This document shows, piece by piece, positions 1 through 12,800 of a stretch of DNA of 64,000 nucleotides; within the stretch, counting starts at the first letter, position 1, and each line of letters starts with the position of its first letter. The notes below the pieces were generated by a model. The model was not told the DNA's origin. It saw nothing but the letters and a program-made list of their open reading frames with translations, and ran no database searches. This stretch comes from Clavelina lepadiformis (lineage: Eukaryota > Chordata > Ascidiacea > Aplousobranchia > Clavelinidae): positions 751,501 to 815,500 of the forward strand of contig NC_135245.1 of the NCBI RefSeq assembly GCF_947623445.1. The letters run 5' to 3'. The position numbers and the translations under genes are program-made.

Positions 1-37
1 CCGGTAATCTTAGTAATTTTTTAACTTAGCTCGAGAA

Positions 38-209
38 TTAAAAAAGCCTGATCAGAAATCGCTGTATTGAGAAGTATAGTATTAAAGTGAGGCCGGGTGC
101 TGAATAATTATTAACCAATGTGTTTACGATGAGACTAGTTCCAAGAACTACACGCACGCTGAGATAAACGTCGCCAGTGTAAACAACGTTCAAGCAATGG
201 GGTCGACTA
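38..209 (-). other. Possible 3' ankyrin-like exon of the IkB-like gene
   Basis: On the minus strand an AG acceptor precedes base 209. An open frame follows, reading RPHCLNVVYTGDVYL, then SVRVVLGTSLIVN, then VNNYSAPGLT. The spacing looks like a degenerate ankyrin repeat (PLH...GD...V..LL..GA..N). It lies in the right place and on the right strand to belong to the gene at 1255-2898, but key residues (TPLH) are imperfect and no linking exon is clear. It may be chance. Confidence 0.15.
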
Positions 210-1254
210 CTGCGAGGTGGTAGAATCGAGAGATGAACCGAAAGAATGAAAAGATGCTTCCTGTGACATCGACGTCGGTAAACTAATATGTCAACTGTAG
301 TTTTGACTTTTGCGTTCGCACCTGCGTGAATCAAAAGTTTTCAAATTCACAAAACCGTGCCAGCGACGTCAGAACCGAGAAAAACACGTGATCGTTACCT
401 TCGTAAAAGCGGAACCGGGGACAAAAGTGAAATCGACAAGCAGAAGTGGGGACGTCATATACGCCCGACATTTCACTTTATTTCGAGTGGAAACAGTAAT
501 AGCCGTTTCGGGCCACTACCGCGCCTTAAGGTCGAAAATACATGAAGTTCAGTGAAGGCAAACCGCAGAACGCATGTTGATGTGCGCAGGATACAGCGTG
601 GTCTGGTGTGAACAGTTAACGCTGAAAGCAACGGCCATAACCCTCGCAACGATCTACAAGAAATTAACAAATATTCGCGATACCACTGCACCAGCTATCA
701 CCCATCAGCAGTAGAAGGCTCTCTTTTATGATGAACGCGAACGCAGAATACAGCACCGGAAATGAGGTAACCAATAAAACGATGCCATCCCGACAACATG
801 TATCATGTACTCACTAATTATTGCTTAGCTATGACGTAATAATTAAACGTTGTTGATCGAGCAGCCTACGCCAAGGCTAAATCAGTAAGAAAACCCCGAA
901 ACATATCAAATAAAAGATGATCATCGTTTCGCAAAAATTCAAATGTTTTTTATCACTCTTCGAGCGCAGTGCGCACGACAAATCAAAAACTAACAAAAAC
1001 CGAAACGACCTTTAAGTACAAGTCGTTATTTTGAGAGGTGGTAATTTTTAGGCGCATTGGATGAGCATCACTTAACGCAGCTTGGCTTTGACCTGGTGTA
1101 AGGCACTCGAGGTTACTGGCCTGAAGGCAAAGTATTTGCAAAAAGAAAGATCACTGCAAGAATGTTCTTGTACCACCGTTTGCTTAACATAGGTTGCTCA
1201 AAGATATGCAGTTTCAACTCAAAATGTCATAGAAATCTTGCTCAGAGAACTTAC

Positions 1255-2898
1255 CAGGCCAACTTGATTCTTTTCATTGACGTCAGCCAATTTGTTTTGT
1301 AACATGTTTTGAACTTGCCTTACGTCGTCATGGGCAACGTAATCGTGCAACACTGGACTTTCTGCATCAACATACAAGATTAGAGACGTTTCCTAAAGAG
1401 ATTACAAACCACAAAAGCGACATCTTACCGTAATATGCGGATTCAGCGATTTCAGGAGCTGGAACAAATCCTTGGTTCTGTTGAGCTGCAAAAACATGAA
1501 AAAGTTGGCCAATTATATACTTCTACGTCATCTGTTAATTGCCAACAACGCTCATACTTACAATATGCGGTCGAATACTCTGACAAGGCGAATGGCGGAT
1601 TCGATGTATCTGTCGAGTAAACTTTAGCCTCCTGATAACTGACACCATGAAAGTGGTAAACGGGGTCGGGTAAATGTGGGGTAGCTGGGGACATAGTTTG
1701 AGGGTATGGGGAAAATTTAGGGTACAAAGAGGGTTGGGACGTAAATTGGGTTTCACACGAACTCATTGGGGCAGGGCAATATGCGTCCATCTCAAAAGGT
1801 TGTGGGTATGGTTGGTTGCAAGTAGGATGAGGATTGGACATGAGATCATTTACATTTGGCAAAACGTAAGTTCCAGTATGGGTGTTTTTGGGAGAAAACA
1901 ACTGTTGTGGGGGTACGCCGGGGTTAGGGGATGTTGGTGACGCCATGGGGGGTGCCGTGGGTTGATTGCAGGCAACACGTGGCACACAAGGCTGCTCAAA
2001 AGTTTGCATTTGAGGAAATGCGGTGGGCTGCTTAACTGCCACGCCACTCTTGTTTTGCTGCCGTAGTTCAGCCAATCTCTCCTTAACAGTGGTCGGCCTG
2101 ACACCAGGATAAACTATAACATAAAATCACAATAAATCATCATCAAAAAATGGTTTAAAAACATGGAAAACTGCCAAAAATTTAAGTAATTCAAATGAAA
2201 ACTGGCATAGATGGTAATGATACCTTTTCCTTCTTTTTTTTTGTTATTCATTTTTCTCTTGGTTGATGTCTGACGAGGTTTGCCGTTACCAGTTTTTGGA
2301 AGGAGGCAGTGGTCCAATCTCCAGCTGAAAATTGAATAAAACACAATGCTTGCATCTATGTTAAACCATGAACCAATCAAAACAAAGCTGCTTGACGTTT
2401 TGAAAAAAACATTTAAATTTAAAAAATTTCATTTCTAAGAACTCTTAACAATCGAAAAATTCATATAAATCCAACTAAAATAAATAACTACCTTTGAAGT
2501 GCAGGATTTCTGGAAGAGCTTCTTTTCTTTGTGACTTTATCAACCAACTTTCGTTGATTTTTAACGTTGCCTTCTTGCAATGGCTTATCTTTCTTCTCTG
2601 TATCAGCTAGTCCAAGTAGGTTTTCCAAATCCACCAACGAAGCGCCGTTGAAGTCTGACTGATTGGGATCCAAGCTTAGACTCAGGTTATTATATTGTGC
2701 CTCGTTGAATGGCCCTTCCGTTATGTCTACCCCACAATAACTTAGGGGGAAAATGTCCAAAGTATGACTGGGACTTTCCAAATTGAATTTTCTTTCATTT
2801 GAGCGGGGAGAGAGACCCAACCCAGAATCGTCGCTCTCAGTGGGGCTGGGAACTGCCTCAAAGGAGCTGTATAGAATGCTTTGTATATCCTGGTCCAT
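1255..2898 (-). CDS. Nuclear IkB-like protein with OCA-type motif (5' part, partial)
   Basis: Five exons read right to left: 2492-2898, 2224-2324, 1562-2113, 1429-1485 and 1255-1361. All have GT donors and AG acceptors, and the phases stay in frame. The start is the ATG at 2898 (MDQDIQSILY). Exon 1 encodes an acidic, Ser/Pro-rich region. Exon 2 is short and very basic (KRKMNNKKK). Exon 3 opens with VYPGVRPTTVKERLAELR, which resembles the OCA peptide of POU2AF1/OCA-T proteins (Y-x-GVR-x(3)-VKE-x-L). A Pro/Gln/Ser-rich stretch like a transactivation region follows. Exon 5 encodes SPVLHDYVAHDDVRQVQNML and then LADVNEKNQVGL, which fits a first ankyrin repeat. This order matches NFKBIZ (IkB-zeta), a nuclear NF-kB cofactor; that identification is by motif and architecture only. 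Exon 5 ends in phase 0 and further ankyrin exons are expected at lower coordinates, but I could not place them with confidence. The acceptor of exon 5 (1362-1363) was chosen because the alternative at 1393 leads to a stop. Confidence 0.62.
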
Positions 2899-4552
2899 TG
2901 CTCTTGTATCGGTGCGCATATATGCGAAGGTAAAATACGCGCACACAACTCCCTAAACTAGGTGTAGATTTTTGCGATCTGGAAAAGTTTGCTATTGTTT
3001 AAATCAGCTAATGATATCTGAATCTTCAAGGCTCTAATAGCTGCCGCGTAAGTATCAGACTAAGTCTTATTATTCATAAGCAAGCGCTGCGTCAGAGAGC
3101 GCTAAAACTGTATTTCCGGGAGCTGCAATCTAAAACGCAGACGTTTACGCGCCAACAGAACAACCAACAAACGTACTCTAAGCTCATCCTAGCAGTGTGC
3201 TGGGCAACTATGATAAAGCCTTTTTTCAGCTCGTTCTTACAAATAAAAGAGAGACAAAACTCGCTCCTTTCTCAACGGAGCATGAAAAACATTTCTGTCA
3301 TTTGAGCCACGTTCGGCCAAACATTATGACGACAACAAAGCAACTTCGGTACCAAAGATTGTAAAATGTAAGGCTTTAGCTTAGTCTGTTGTTAAGCTGT
3401 TTCTGGACAAAAAGTACCTAATAACGGAAGGTCATTTAGCTACTCAAGGTTATAAACATCTTATCAGAATTCTTATTACTATCAAAATCACTGCCAGTGC
3501 TTCACTTGGAAATGTAGTTACAAAAGCATATTTGGTTGATAATATTTTTAAAAATTAGTAACTTCTACCAACACATAAACAGGCAAAGTGTTATTGCTAG
3601 CTCTATAACGATTTAATGCATGAAAATTTATCACAAAATTTGAAAACTAACTTCACTACAAAATTAACCTCTACTTTCTAACAACTAGTTAGGAGCTGTT
3701 TCGTTGTGCAACCTATTAGCCTACTTAGTGCATCAGTTTTCGTTGTGTAAAACTAACGAAGTGTCCTCAAAATTGAAAACCAAACCAACATTTTCAAACT
3801 CAAACCGTGCTTTGATTTGATGTCCGCTTATGTCACGTCACAGAGCCTGTGCGTCACCCAATGGCCGTCGAATAACTACTGCGTGACGAATGAGGGAACA
3901 ACTATTAGTCGTCCACAAAATATTGGATTTTTAGCCTCAAGAATATTGAGCGAGTTTGCATCTGTATCAAGTAGAACTGGGGAAAACCCAGAAATCATGG
4001 ATTTATTACTGTTGATTTTTCAGTTAGCAGCATCGTCATTTTGCTCAATGAAATGTACTCACCGCAATGTCTCTTGCGCACAAATCCCTGAAGTTATTGG
4101 TACTAGCAGCGGCCTCGTCGCCCGAAGGTTAAGATTTGTACTTCTGACAGAAAATTTCAGTTGGATAGATTAATTTCGTTGCCTCCTCCGGCGATGTGAT
4201 ATTTCACGTACACTTACCAAAATGCCGGGTCGCTTCAGTGGTATCATGATAGTGAATATCGATCAAAACGTTTTGCAGCAAAATAGGGTTGCAGTAACGC
4301 TTTGAAACACTCTCTGTGCCTTCTAATTTGTTTCTGAGAGCGTACAAGACTGTTTGCTGTTGCTGCCGGTCGCTTTTGTTAACTACGTTTTTATAACATA
4401 TTTGCCAAGCAGCCATGTAATTATTCTTATATCGTTTATTAAAGTTTTTTGCTCTCGGTGGCAGTAAAAACATCTTTAAGCCATACACCTTAAACCGGTC
4501 AATCTTCAGCACAATAGATACGATCATTTATAATCAGGGCTACCATCTATAT
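2899..4552. other. Intergenic, probable upstream region of the IkB-like gene
   Basis: This 1.65-kb AT-rich stretch lies upstream of the minus-strand IkB-like start. A plus-strand open frame at 3817-4173 has no recognisable family. I see no conserved exon. The sequence next to the start presumably holds the promoter and 5' UTR of the IkB-like gene, but I identify no specific site. Confidence 0.35.
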
Positions 4553-5081
4553 CAGTGGTTCCCAACCGCGGCTCTTAGAGCCGCATGCGGCCCAAAGGTA
4601 GCTTTCTTGCGGCTCTCAATGACCCCTGAAAATCCCACAAAAAAATTAAAAATCTATTTGCAACAATTAGGGCGATTATTTTTTGAGTTGTCAAAAAAAG
4701 TCAAAAATTGGTCAAAATTTATAGCGTTAGGTCAAAATTGTTTACAAATTTTTCATTTTACATCTTACAGTTACACCTTGTAGCCTACTTTATACTGCTG
4801 TGAATGGTCCATTGTCTACTTATTGTGAATCATAAACCGCCTCCTGAATCCTAAACCACAATTGCGCCTCGATTTGACAAAGTTGTTAAAGCTCAAAGCC
4901 AATGCCAAGTTGGACATAAAATTGATTTGTGTTATTTTTCTTGTTAGTGTTGCTATTCGTTGGTACATGATTTCATGCTTTAAAATTTTCGTTATAATTA
5001 CTTGAGTCTTTTCATGCGGCTCCATACGTACTATGAAGTTTGAAATTCGGCCCCGACACCAAAAAAGGTTGGGAACCACTG
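4553..5081. mobile_element. hAT-type MITE (non-autonomous DNA transposon)
   Basis: The element begins CAGTGGTTCCCAACC and ends with its exact reverse complement, GGTTGGGAACCACTG. It is flanked by a perfect 8-bp direct repeat ATCTATAT at 4545-4552 and 5082-5089. An 8-bp target-site duplication and CAG...CTG inverted termini of this type are diagnostic of the hAT superfamily. The 529-bp interior has no transposase frame; the minus-strand open frame at 4816-5169 shows no hAT motif. It is therefore a non-autonomous element mobilised in trans. The intact TSD and termini suggest fairly recent insertion. Confidence 0.93.
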
Positions 5082-5089
5082 ATCTATAT

Positions 5090-6060
5090 GGTAACCAAAA
5101 TAAGGACGACTGGAAATAAACTAAGATTTTCCTACCAAAAAGATACAAAATGGTGAAGCAATGTTTCAACCGATATCAAATTGACTTGAATATGGTAATT
5201 TTTTATGCTCAACGTTTTGCTCTTTTGTGACGTCACAAAATGTTGGTGGCAAAACACTAAATGCATAAATCCCCGCATCAGCCGATAAAACGGAATGCCG
5301 GAAAATAAGATGAAAAAACCCTTGCATTTAACATTGTTGTACAGTATTGCTTAAGACAAGGACATTTCTTAGAAATAGGAACAGTAATGTTTTCTAAGAG
5401 TTAGTCCAGGAAAATAAGAACAAATCTCAGAAATAAGGAGGATATGGAAGGCCTGAGTATGATACTGACTGACCATTAAAAGATATCTACAAATTCGGTT
5501 TGAAGAAATTGCCACAAAATAACGTTTTTACGCTGGGCTTGGTTTTCTAACTACGGCTCACGGTTAAAAATTAACGGAAAAAAAAGGGTTTTAGTAACTT
5601 TATCACAACCCACTAGGGTCGAACACATAGCGATTATTACGTCATACCTCCATCCTTTCAAGTCATTGTGCGAAATTGCATTTCTATACTTGAACTCCAG
5701 AACTGGGGAAGTTTTCAAAACTTTTTCTAGTCTTTTGTGATTATTGTTTATTTAGTGAAGTTCTCGCTAAAATGAGATGATTTCTTGGACTGTTGCGCTC
5801 ACACATAAATGATAGAATGGTTTTCAAGAACTTATGAGGCAATACACAAAAATTTATGACGTAATAATTCCGCAATGCTCGATCCTGAGATGGGCGTGCA
5901 AAGACAAACAAGACTCATGAAAAGTGTTACAGCGTTTAAAATTGTTTTCAGTTTTCATTTTGAAACGTCCTGCATATGGAAGGCATGAATGGCTGAAGTT
6001 GAAATAAAAATTTTGGCCAACTTTTATATTCAAAGAGACAAAATTTATTAGAAATCTTTG
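5090..6060. other. Intergenic, no gene seen
   Basis: AT-rich sequence between the hAT MITE and the tandem 1.9-kb repeat. It contains one exact TGACGTCA at 5228 and the related TGACGTAATAATT near 5861. No open frame or splice pattern suggests coding. Confidence 0.4.
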
Positions 6061-7996
6061 TACAGCAACAGACTATATCTACGTAGGTTAAGATTTATTA
6101 AGTAAGGCAAAGAAGAAATTCATGTCTACCTTCACCTGACTTACGCTTGTGGTGGCATCTAAAGTAACACGTTTTTATGCAAAGAATGAAGATCGCCCCC
6201 TAAAAGAAATTCTTTTCCCAGGGCCTGCCCTATCTACACTACACAAAGGTCGACCATTCGTCGCATATTATGTAAAACAGTCATATAAGCCTATTTGAAG
6301 GTTTTAGAATTAGATATATATTTTATAGCCTATAAGTTATGACATAAACTGGCACAAAATATCACATATTTAAGGCAACTTAAACGCCACAGACGTAACA
6401 AGCCAATTTATGCAAAAAATGGCGCTAAAAGATGGCAAATTAAGTCTTTGAAAAAAACTGTATTTAAAAAAAATTGCAAAACCTAATGCATTCTAAACCA
6501 TTTTAGACCTTGCAAATGGAACGTTTTCCGAGGGAACCACGCCATGGTAACCCTTGGATGGACTGCTTGAGTATAGAGTTATTGCCAACGCTCGCAAATG
6601 GCCACACTAATCCATGCAAACCAGTCACTGACGATTGTGCTGTGTTCAACACAGAAATGTCTGCCCATAAAGAATTGCATGTGGCTTGCCTGGGAAGGTC
6701 ATATTTTTTTTTGAAGGTCAACTGGTCAACTTGACCCTAACATTATATAACAAACGATTTGAGCGAGAATGTGTTACAAGTCAATCTGTCCTTCAATTCA
6801 TTTATTACAAGTATTTAAATCAACCTGCATTTATAAGGTAAAGTTTAGATTTAGAAATACCAAAACATCAACAACAACAGTTGGAAAGATTACCTACCTA
6901 CCAGCCTACCTTAACAAAAAAACAATAATCTTGCAGCAGCCATTTTAACTAGACCAGCCAAGTCACGTCTTGCGGCTGAAGAAAAAAAGATGAAAGCAAG
7001 AATTGCACGTAGGCAGTAATTACAACATCAGGTGATTCTATGACGAAATAAACAGTCAACCACACGCTGAGTTCGGAGTCTGCTGTATTCATAAAAATCT
7101 TACGACTGACACTAATTCACCAGTAAAAATCGTGCGTTCGAAGCTATTTTTCACAGTTTCTTGTTAACTTAAATTAAATGTTATAACATAGTGACCTAAT
7201 CTAAATCTAACTCCAATAAAACCTAAAATAGCTAAAATCAACTTGTTGCATGGCCATTCTGCTAACTACTCACCTTTAACAACGGGCTGTGTGACCTATT
7301 AACGGTGAAATAGTTACTCTCGTCTTATGCTGCCCTATGTACAGCCAAATCGCGCGTTTAAGACAAATCGTTTGGAGCTAATTTTCCGCCATCTTTAAGG
7401 AACGATAAGCAGGTAAATGGTGAAGTGAGAAGCGTGAAGAGTGCTTTAAGCTGAGTATTGGCTACACTCTGTTTAGCGTATACCGCTGTTGTCTTATCTT
7501 ATATGTTTTCTTTTCACACCGAGATTCATCTACTGATGTAGAAATAGCAGATCAATTCCAATGATATTGAAACGTCAGCGTCAACTTCCAATTGAGACCT
7601 GGATGCGTGTTGTGATAAGATTCCTGACAGATCTCAGTAGCACTCTGATACTTTTCCTTCAATGGTTTTATTGATAAGTATTGCTTACAGAAGTCCTGGT
7701 AACTACAGACTTGATTACACTGCAAATAAGTAGACTGTTGGTGGATGAACACAGAAATTTATCGTAGAACAATCTGAATGAAGGAAGAATGAATATACTG
7801 ACAATATGTACCAGTATATATACACGTACTACAGCGATATAATCGGTGAGCATTTCTCACACACATCGGAAGCTGGTCATAACAATTCTTCGATATATTT
7901 GGTACAAATTTGCTGAGAATAATCGGAAAAAATATACCGGAGCCTGAGAAACCTGGTGTTGAAACTTAGCAAAATTGTTCAAGTAGCTACGTCATT
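6061..7996. repeat. Tandem 1.9-kb repeat, copy 1
   Basis: First unit of a direct tandem duplication. It begins TACAGCAACAGACTATATC and the same sequence restarts at 7997, a period of 1,936 bp. The two units are nearly identical by eye, differing by scattered substitutions. A 72-75-codon open frame on each strand at 6503-6734 is shared with copy 2. On the plus frame the three amino-acid differences between copies are all replacements (Met/Ile, Leu/Phe, Thr/Asn), so coding constraint is not supported. About 200 bp near 7533-7727 are unique to this copy. A divergent inverted relative lies near 58.4-58.6 kb, so the unit derives from a dispersed repeat family. Confidence 0.9.
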
Positions 7997-9836
7997 TACA
8001 GCAACAGACTATATCTACGTAGGTTAAAATTTATTAAGTAAGGCAAAGAAGAAATTCATGTCTACCTTCACCTGACTTACGCTTGTGGTGGCATCTAAAG
8101 TAACACGTTTTTATGCAAAGAATGAAGATCGCCCCCTAAAAGAAATTCTTTTCCCAGGGCCTGCCCTATCTACACTACCCAAAGGTCGACCATTCGTCGC
8201 ATATTATGTAAAACAGTCATATAAGCCTATTTGAAGGTTTTAGAATTAGATATATATTTTATAGCCTATAAGTTATGACATAAACTGGCACAAAATATCA
8301 CATATTTAAGGCAACTGAAACGTCACAGACGTAACAAGCCAATTTATGCAAAAAATGGCGCTAAAAGATGGCAAATTAACTCTTTGAAAAAAAACTGTAT
8401 TTAAAAAAAATTGCAAAACCTAATGCATTCTAAACCATTTTAGACCTTGCAAATAGAACGTTTTCCGAGGGAACCACGCCATGGTAACCCTTGGATGGAC
8501 TGCTTGAGTATAGAGTTATTGCCAACGTTCGCAAATGGCCACAATAATCCATGCAAACCAGTCACTGACGATTGTGCTGTGTTCAACACAGAAATGTCTG
8601 CCCATAAAGAATTGCATGTGGCTTGCCTGGGAAGGTCATATTTTTTTTTGAAGGTCAACTGGTCAACTTGACCCTAACATTATATAACAAACGATTTGAG
8701 CGAGAATGTGTTACAAGTCAATCTGTCCTTCAATTCATTTATTACAAGTATTTAAATCAACCTGCATTTATAAGGTAAAGTTTAGATTTAGAAATACCAA
8801 AACATCAACAACAACAGTTGGAAAGATTACCTACCTACCAGCCTACCTTAACAAAAAAACAATAATCTTGCAGCAGCCATTTTAACTAGACCAGCCAAGT
8901 CACGTCTTGCGGCTGAAGAAAAAAAGATGAAAGCAAGAATTGCACGTAGGCAGTAATTACAACATCAGGTGATTCTATGACGAAATAAACAGTCAACCAC
9001 ACGCTGAGTTCGGAGTCTGCTGTATTCATAAAAATCTTACGACTGACACTAATTCACCAGTAAATATCGTGCGTTCGAAGCTATTTTTCACAGTTTCTTG
9101 TTAACTTAAATTAAATGTTATAACATAGTGACCTAATCTAAATCTAACTCCAATAAAACCTAAAATAGCTAAAATCAACTTGTTGCATGGCCATTCTGCT
9201 AACTACTCACCTTTAACAACGGGCTGTGTGACCTATTAACGGTGAAATAGTTACTCTCGTCTTATGCCGCCCTATGTACAGCCAAATCGCGCGTTTAAGA
9301 CAAATCGTTTGGAGCTAATTTTCCGCCATCTTTAAGGAACGATAAGCAGGTGAATGGTGAAGTGAGAAGCGTGAAGAGTGCTTTAAGTTGAGTATTGGCT
9401 GCACTCTGTTCAGCGTATACCGCTGTTGTCTTATCTTATATATTTTCTTTTCACACCGAGATTCATCTACTAAGTAGACTGTTAATAAGTAGACTGTACT
9501 AATGAAGTTATGATTATGAACTAATTATGATTATGATATGTAACTAATGATTATGAAGTAATCTAATAAGTAGACTGTTGGTGGATGAACACAGAAATTT
9601 ATCGTAGAACAATCTGAGTGAATGAAGAATGAATATACTGACAATATGTACCAGTATATATACACGTACTACAGCGATATAATCGGTGAGCATTTCTCAC
9701 ACACATCGGAAGCTGGTCATAACAATTCTTCGATATATTTGGTACAAATTTGCTGAGAATAATCGGAGAAAATATACAGGAGCCTGAGAAACCTGGTGTT
9801 GAAACTTAGCAAAATTGTTCAAGTACGTCATTTACA
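7997..9836. repeat. Tandem 1.9-kb repeat, copy 2
   Basis: Second unit of the direct duplication, about 1,840 bp. It ends GTACGTCATTTACA, matching the end of copy 1 (GTAGCTACGTCATTTACA) apart from a 4-bp loss. Between about 9470 and 9565 the copy-1 segment is replaced by an AT-rich array of short motifs such as AAGTAGACTGT and ATTATGA. This points to local slippage or gap repair after the duplication. There is no recognisable transposase or terminal inverted repeat. Confidence 0.9.
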
Positions 9837-12800
9837 CCAATATAATTAATGCAACATATGATGTATAAATATGAGGTAAAACTGCAGAGGAAAGGGAATC
9901 TGGAAATTAATCATCACACATAACTACACTGTTAGAGCTAACGTTAGATATAATACCGGACAGTAGCATGGCTGATGATCAAATGCAAGCTCATTGAACT
10001 GATGCGAAGTACAAAAACAGGCTATAGGCTACAGGAAAATGATTTTGGGAAAATTTCATACAACAAGCCACAGCACGAAATGTAATGATAAATACAGAAT
10101 CGCCAATGATGTAATAGCTAATGTAAGCGTGGGAGATTATACTCTCTCTAACACAAAACTCTAAATTGAAAAATCAAAGCTCAACATTCAATACAGTACA
10201 TACACTGGAGGGGAGAATTAAAGAAATAGAATTCCAACTTGAGGCGCAATTGCGTTTATCAATAACAGGAAATGATTTGGACTTTAAGACTCGAAGATTT
10301 ACAGGTTAGGCGTTAGTTCTAACAAGAGAATTTTCAATACAAGAAATAAATGTCAATCAACATTTTCTACTTTTAGAATGACAATGCGGTTATTACGGGG
10401 TCAATCGTGCGGATAAACATGTCGCCAATTAAGTTATCAATCGCACACGAGTTATTTCGATATCGGCGAGTTCGCAATGCAATGTAGATAAAATGTTTAC
10501 AAAATAAGACGACAATGTTGAGGTTATCTTAGTACAATGAATTTAAAAGTGTAGGGTAGATAACATGTTTACGGAATAGATAATAGTCAATCAACTATTC
10601 TTCGATAGGTTTACAATTATGTCGTGAACTGAGAATGAACTTATGGCAAGTATGAAGTTATGTAATAATAGCGCGGTAAATAGCAGATACATAACTATAA
10701 CGTCACAACTTGGAAAACGATGGAAACAGTATCTTCCGAGTACTTTAGTGTGTTTGAAGTGAAATGAGTCGGCTAAAAGCGTTTTCTGAATGAAGTAAGT
10801 TGAGAACTGGGGGATGTTTTCACGGAAAAGGATGACAATAGAGACCAAAGTGCCACGGAAAAGTTTGTGGGTGTATAAGCTAATGTTCACTATAGGCAAT
10901 TTACTTTGCCTTGGGCAGCACTATTGGAGATTAGCTGGATAAAACGGTTTAGCACGTGGCGTTGACATGGGAATGAAGGGACGCTTTGACAGTAGCGTAA
11001 AACAGGTTCGATTAAACTTCAGTAACCTGTAGAGTTTCTGACATTTTCTAGTTTAGTCCGTAAAATAGGCCTGCTGGTACTAAGTAAGACTTATTATTGA
11101 GTGTGCCAATAAAATACCAAACCAAACCATGGACAAAACGCCTGCCAATGATATTGATGCTTTGCTATTTCAAAATGAACTCTTCCGCTTTCAAATTTTC
11201 CTGTAAAACAGTTGTATTGAGCATCTCCATGAACCAGACAAGCTTCTCCAACGGTGCGCCTTGGAAGGATAGAAACCATTTACACAAAAGAATGCTTACG
11301 CCTACTCGTGTTTAGGTTGCCTAGATGTAAGCTTACGAAAGCGAAACATGGACTATGTACTCGTATGATATGTAGGAAAGCGAGACATGAGTCGAGGATA
11401 TATCAAGAAAGTAAACGTTTACCACTATCGTTGCTTGCAAAAAAATTAACGATAAATAAAGCTTGCACAAACATCAAAGTGCTTGAGAGGGAAAACATTA
11501 TCAGCATCGAATGAGCCGTCATCAGAAACCAACTTAGATGGATTGCTCTTGCTACTCGTACTGCAAGTCAGATAACTACCTCCCTAAACAAGTCGTCTTC
11601 TCCCAGCTAAAACATGAAAAGGAAAAAGCACTTCAAAGACTGCCTTAAATTAAATCAAACTTGAAACTTTGCAACATCCATTGTAAAATCTTGGAACAGC
11701 TTGCAAATGATCGGCTCAAATGTAAACGTCTGACGTGTTCTCAAGGTGTAAAGTAAAGACCCTTGGAGGAAATTGTCAGACAAGATTAAAAAGAAACATA
11801 AACATATCAGGAGCATTGCAGCCATACACATCATGGACATCTTATGGACGACAGAGCTTATGTACAGTTGGACTTTATAGCCACAATCGGTGCAGTTGCT
11901 TGACCCATCTGCCTAAAGTCCCTACCGATATAAGTGGCCTATGTAACGTACCTCTCTGCCCATCACAGATTTTTTGAGCTGTTTTAATTAAAATATTGTA
12001 TTTGGTGAAAACATTATGGTCATGAAACGTATGGGGGCTAGACTCTAGGGCTATTTTTTGGGCCGCGCCAAAAAGTAATTGCTAATCCTAGGCCTACAAT
12101 AGAATCTGTGTAAAATCATAGTATACTGAAAGATATAGTACGACGAAGAACAATGACCATTGTTCGGCGGCGTAAAATGTTCGAGTTCATTGTTCGTAAA
12201 ATGAGTGAATTGTTTCGGTCACGGGTGAGTAAACAGTACAGGATGTCTCAGTCTGCAAGCAAAGGTAAAAAGTAATTCATTGTGTGGTTTTGCATTAGAC
12301 TGCATCTATGCAGAAATTTCTCACAAGCAGTGCATTTATTTGGCTTAACTGAGTGGATCAGCTCGCTAAGCTAACTTAGTTTGAGCTGTCAGGGTGGTAA
12401 TGTAACTGCTATTGTTATAATAAGCACGTATACTGCGTGTATATACTAAGTAACATTTTGTTAAAATTTCGATTTGGTAACCTATTTTCTTTAACGTACC
12501 TACGTGTGCGTTACTGAAATATCTTTTAGTACACTATGGTAGAATATTTGATGCATGATTGATTTTGTTCTTTTTAAGATGTCTACGACATTACTGTCTT
12601 ATGAAATAACTTGAAGCAATGGCTGTGGTTTTGCAGGCCAGACTAAACAGTTTTACCGGCGCCAGTTTAGGGTGGTTGAAAAAACAAGATGCGGTAACCA
12701 GCCAGTTTCCGCTTATAGGTTTGAAAACCCTTGTTTTTGCTTGTCGGAAGTAGGTCGGTCTCTTATGATCTCTTAACTCTGGCATATTGAGTCCTATTCC

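Noticed and set aside
1040..1145. Continuation of the IkB-like gene: minus-strand frame after a TTCAG acceptor reading ASNLECLTPGQSQAALSDAH.
   Set aside because: Frame and phase are possible, but the residues do not form an ankyrin repeat, so I did not add it.
6503..6734. Open frames on both strands (72 and 74 codons) repeated at 8440-8671, suggesting a conserved small protein.
   Set aside because: They recur only because the whole 1.9-kb unit is duplicated. The plus-frame differences between copies are all amino-acid replacements, so no coding constraint is visible.
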